From: Helianthus annuus
Lineage: Eukaryota; Streptophyta; Magnoliopsida; Asterales; Asteraceae
DNA length: 64,000 bases
Direction: 5' to 3'
NCBI RefSeq assembly: GCF_002127325.2
Contig: NC_035433.2
Location: 143,703,907-143,767,906 of the forward strand
The notes under the pieces were generated by a model. It was not told where the DNA came from, made no database searches, and was given only the letters and a program-made list of their open reading frames with translations. Each line of letters opens with the position of its first letter. The stretch's first letter is position 1. This document shows positions 62,603-64,000 of the stretch, in pieces. The position numbers and the translations under genes were made by a program.

Positions 62603-64000
62603 ATGTCGGACCTGCAGTTGATCGGTGGTGTGAAGAAATTGAATAACCAGAATTACAAGACCTGGGCTACGTATCTTTCTTCGTATCTGCAGGGGCAAGA
62701 TCTGTGGGAAGTGGTGCAAGGAAACGACACCGTGCAACCCCCGAGAGAGACTCAAGATGGAGCTCTACGGAAATGGAAAGTCAAAGCAGGAAAAGCAATG
62801 TTCGTACTCAAGACAACGGTGGAAGAAGAACTCCTTGATCATATCAAGGATGCAGCGAATCCTAAGGCGGCGTGGGATACCCTAGCTGAAGTTTTGTTGA
62901 AGAAAAATGAGGCTAGGCTGCAACTGTTAGAAAATGAGTTATTCAGTATAACTCAGGGTGATCTAACAATCCCACAATATTTCCACAAAGTCAAAGCTCT
63001 ATGTCGCGAGATCGGTGATCTTGATCAGCAGTCTGTGATTGGTGATGCGAGGATGAAGCGTATCATCATACACGGTTTGAAGCCTGAGTATAGGAGTTTT
63101 GTTGCTGCGGTTCAGGGCTGGCCAACACAACCTTCTCTAGGCGAATTTGAGAACCTGTTGGCTAGCCAAGAAGCACTAGCCAAACAGTTTGGGGGCCTAT
63201 CAGTTGGATCCAGTTCGAAGCAGGAAGATCAAGCTTTATATGCTGAAAAGTCGAAGGGTCGGCACAAGAATAAGCCACGTAACATGAACCGGAATCATGA
63301 TAAAGCCAAAAATCATGATCAACGTGACAGAAAGAATGACAACTTTGATCGTGCAGGTAACCATTCGGGTGAAAGAAAGACTCGTTTTCAGGGTAAGCGG
63401 TTCCCGTTTAAGTGTTACAAATGTGGTAATAGGGGTCACATGGCACGTAATTGCGACGAACAGGTGAATGAAGAAGGTAATGTTGCTGCAGTAGAAAACG
63501 AAGAGGCCTGGGATGTAGAAGCTCATGTAACCCAGATTGAAGAAGACGTAGCATTCGCTACTACTGTTGAAACACAAGGAAACCGGCTAGATGATTGGAT
63601 CGTAGATTCCGGGTGTTCCAATCATCTCACCGGTGATAAAAATCGACTCAAAAATCCAATTAAGTATGGTGGCAGCCGGGTTGTAACAATTGCAGATAAC
63701 TCAAAGCATCTGATAGCCAACATTGGTGACGTTGTGCTTCCCTCCGGAAGTAGTAAGAAGGAGTTGACTCTAAGGGACGTGTACCATGTTCCAGGGATGA
63801 GAAAGAACCTGATTTCGGTGCCTTAGATGACGGAAGAAGGCAATTATGTTTTATTTGGGCCCAAGGATGTCAAGGTATTCAAAGAATTTGAAACCTCATC
63901 AATTCCAATTCTCCAAGGACGTAAAACTAAGACTGTTTATGTCCTCAATGCTGAGTCTGCGTATGTGGAGAAGGCTAAAGGGAAGCAAACGGCGGACTTG
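62603..64000 (+). pseudogene. Copia Gag-Pol, 5' part, one in-frame stop
   Basis: ATG at 62603 (MSDLQLIGGVKKLNNQNYKT). Gag has a UBN2-type domain (LWEVVQGNDTV, AWDTLAEVLLKKNEARLQLL), a basic stretch and the knuckle CYKCGNRGHMARNC (about residue 272). The protease motif DDWIVDSGCSNHLTGDK (about 331-347) has Cys where many elements have Ala. After NLISV comes CCT TAG instead of the expected Ser-Gln codons (stop at 63824-63826); then MTEEGNYVLFGPKDVKVF continues in the same frame to the window end. The stop would prevent Pol synthesis. The lineage resembles Tork/Tnt1-type copia; the integrase and RT that would confirm it are outside. Confidence 0.85.

Larger units (their letters stand above)
62251..64000 (+). 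mobile_element. Ty1/copia element, 5' part, runs off the window
   Basis: A likely 5' LTR (62251-62578, TGTTGAAGCATG to GTTTATCA), a tRNA-iMet priming site (62581-62592), then gag and the start of pol. The 3' half lies beyond the window. The LTR start is inferred from the common TGTTGAAG form. Confidence 0.8.

Overview
This is a plant nuclear window, almost certainly eudicot. Spliced genes, Ty1/copia and Ty3/gypsy retrotransposons primed by initiator tRNA-Met, Mutator-like elements (MULEs) and Harbinger MITEs all appear. The styles of the retroelements and of the gypsy antisense gene look like Asteraceae to me; that is recognition, not proof. Only two ordinary host genes are visible: the first 36 codons of a CC-NBS-LRR resistance gene leaving the left edge (minus strand), and a complete three-exon RD22-like BURP gene at 46.6-47.9 kb. 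Nearly everything else is mobile DNA.

Layout. 1-3.4 kb: NLR start, its upstream region with a dense W-box cluster, and a 995-bp Harbinger-type element with a Myb/SANT ORF. 3.4-9.9 kb: minus-strand copia element with 606-bp LTRs and a second priming site plus leader outside its 3' LTR. 9.9-12.6 kb: intergenic, one MITE. 12.6-40.1 kb: a nested stack. A MULE-like unit carrying an Athila-ORF1-like gene (plus strand) is split by a SIRE-like LTR element (13283-39500, TSD GCGCC). That element's leader is split by a MULE (14429-32839, TSD TTTGAAAA). The MULE's own Athila-ORF1-like gene (minus strand) is split by a young, apparently intact SIRE-like element (16103-27229, TSD ACAAT). LTR divergence agrees with this order: about 8 differences in 660 bp for the outer element, one in 615 bp for the inner.

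40.4-46.5 kb: two MITEs and a short-LTR copia element that landed in the TATA box of the BURP gene. 48.9-49.5 kb: the terminal part of another MULE, with palindromes and the start of a transposase. 49.5-53.7 kb: a decayed copia element containing a solo LTR, cut off by gypsy-derived sequence (53.7-59.6 kb) that holds a spliced antisense gene and an integrase tail. 59.6-62.2 kb: minisatellite, an A-tailed repeat and fragments. 62.25 kb to the end: 5' part of a further copia element.

The most unusual content is the MULE family. It combines a 1024-aa predicted transposase-SWIM-OTU protein, a captured Athila-ORF1-like gene seen in two MULE-like contexts, and clusters of short GC-rich or TATACG-type palindromes bracketing the genes, including one 167-bp near-perfect hairpin.
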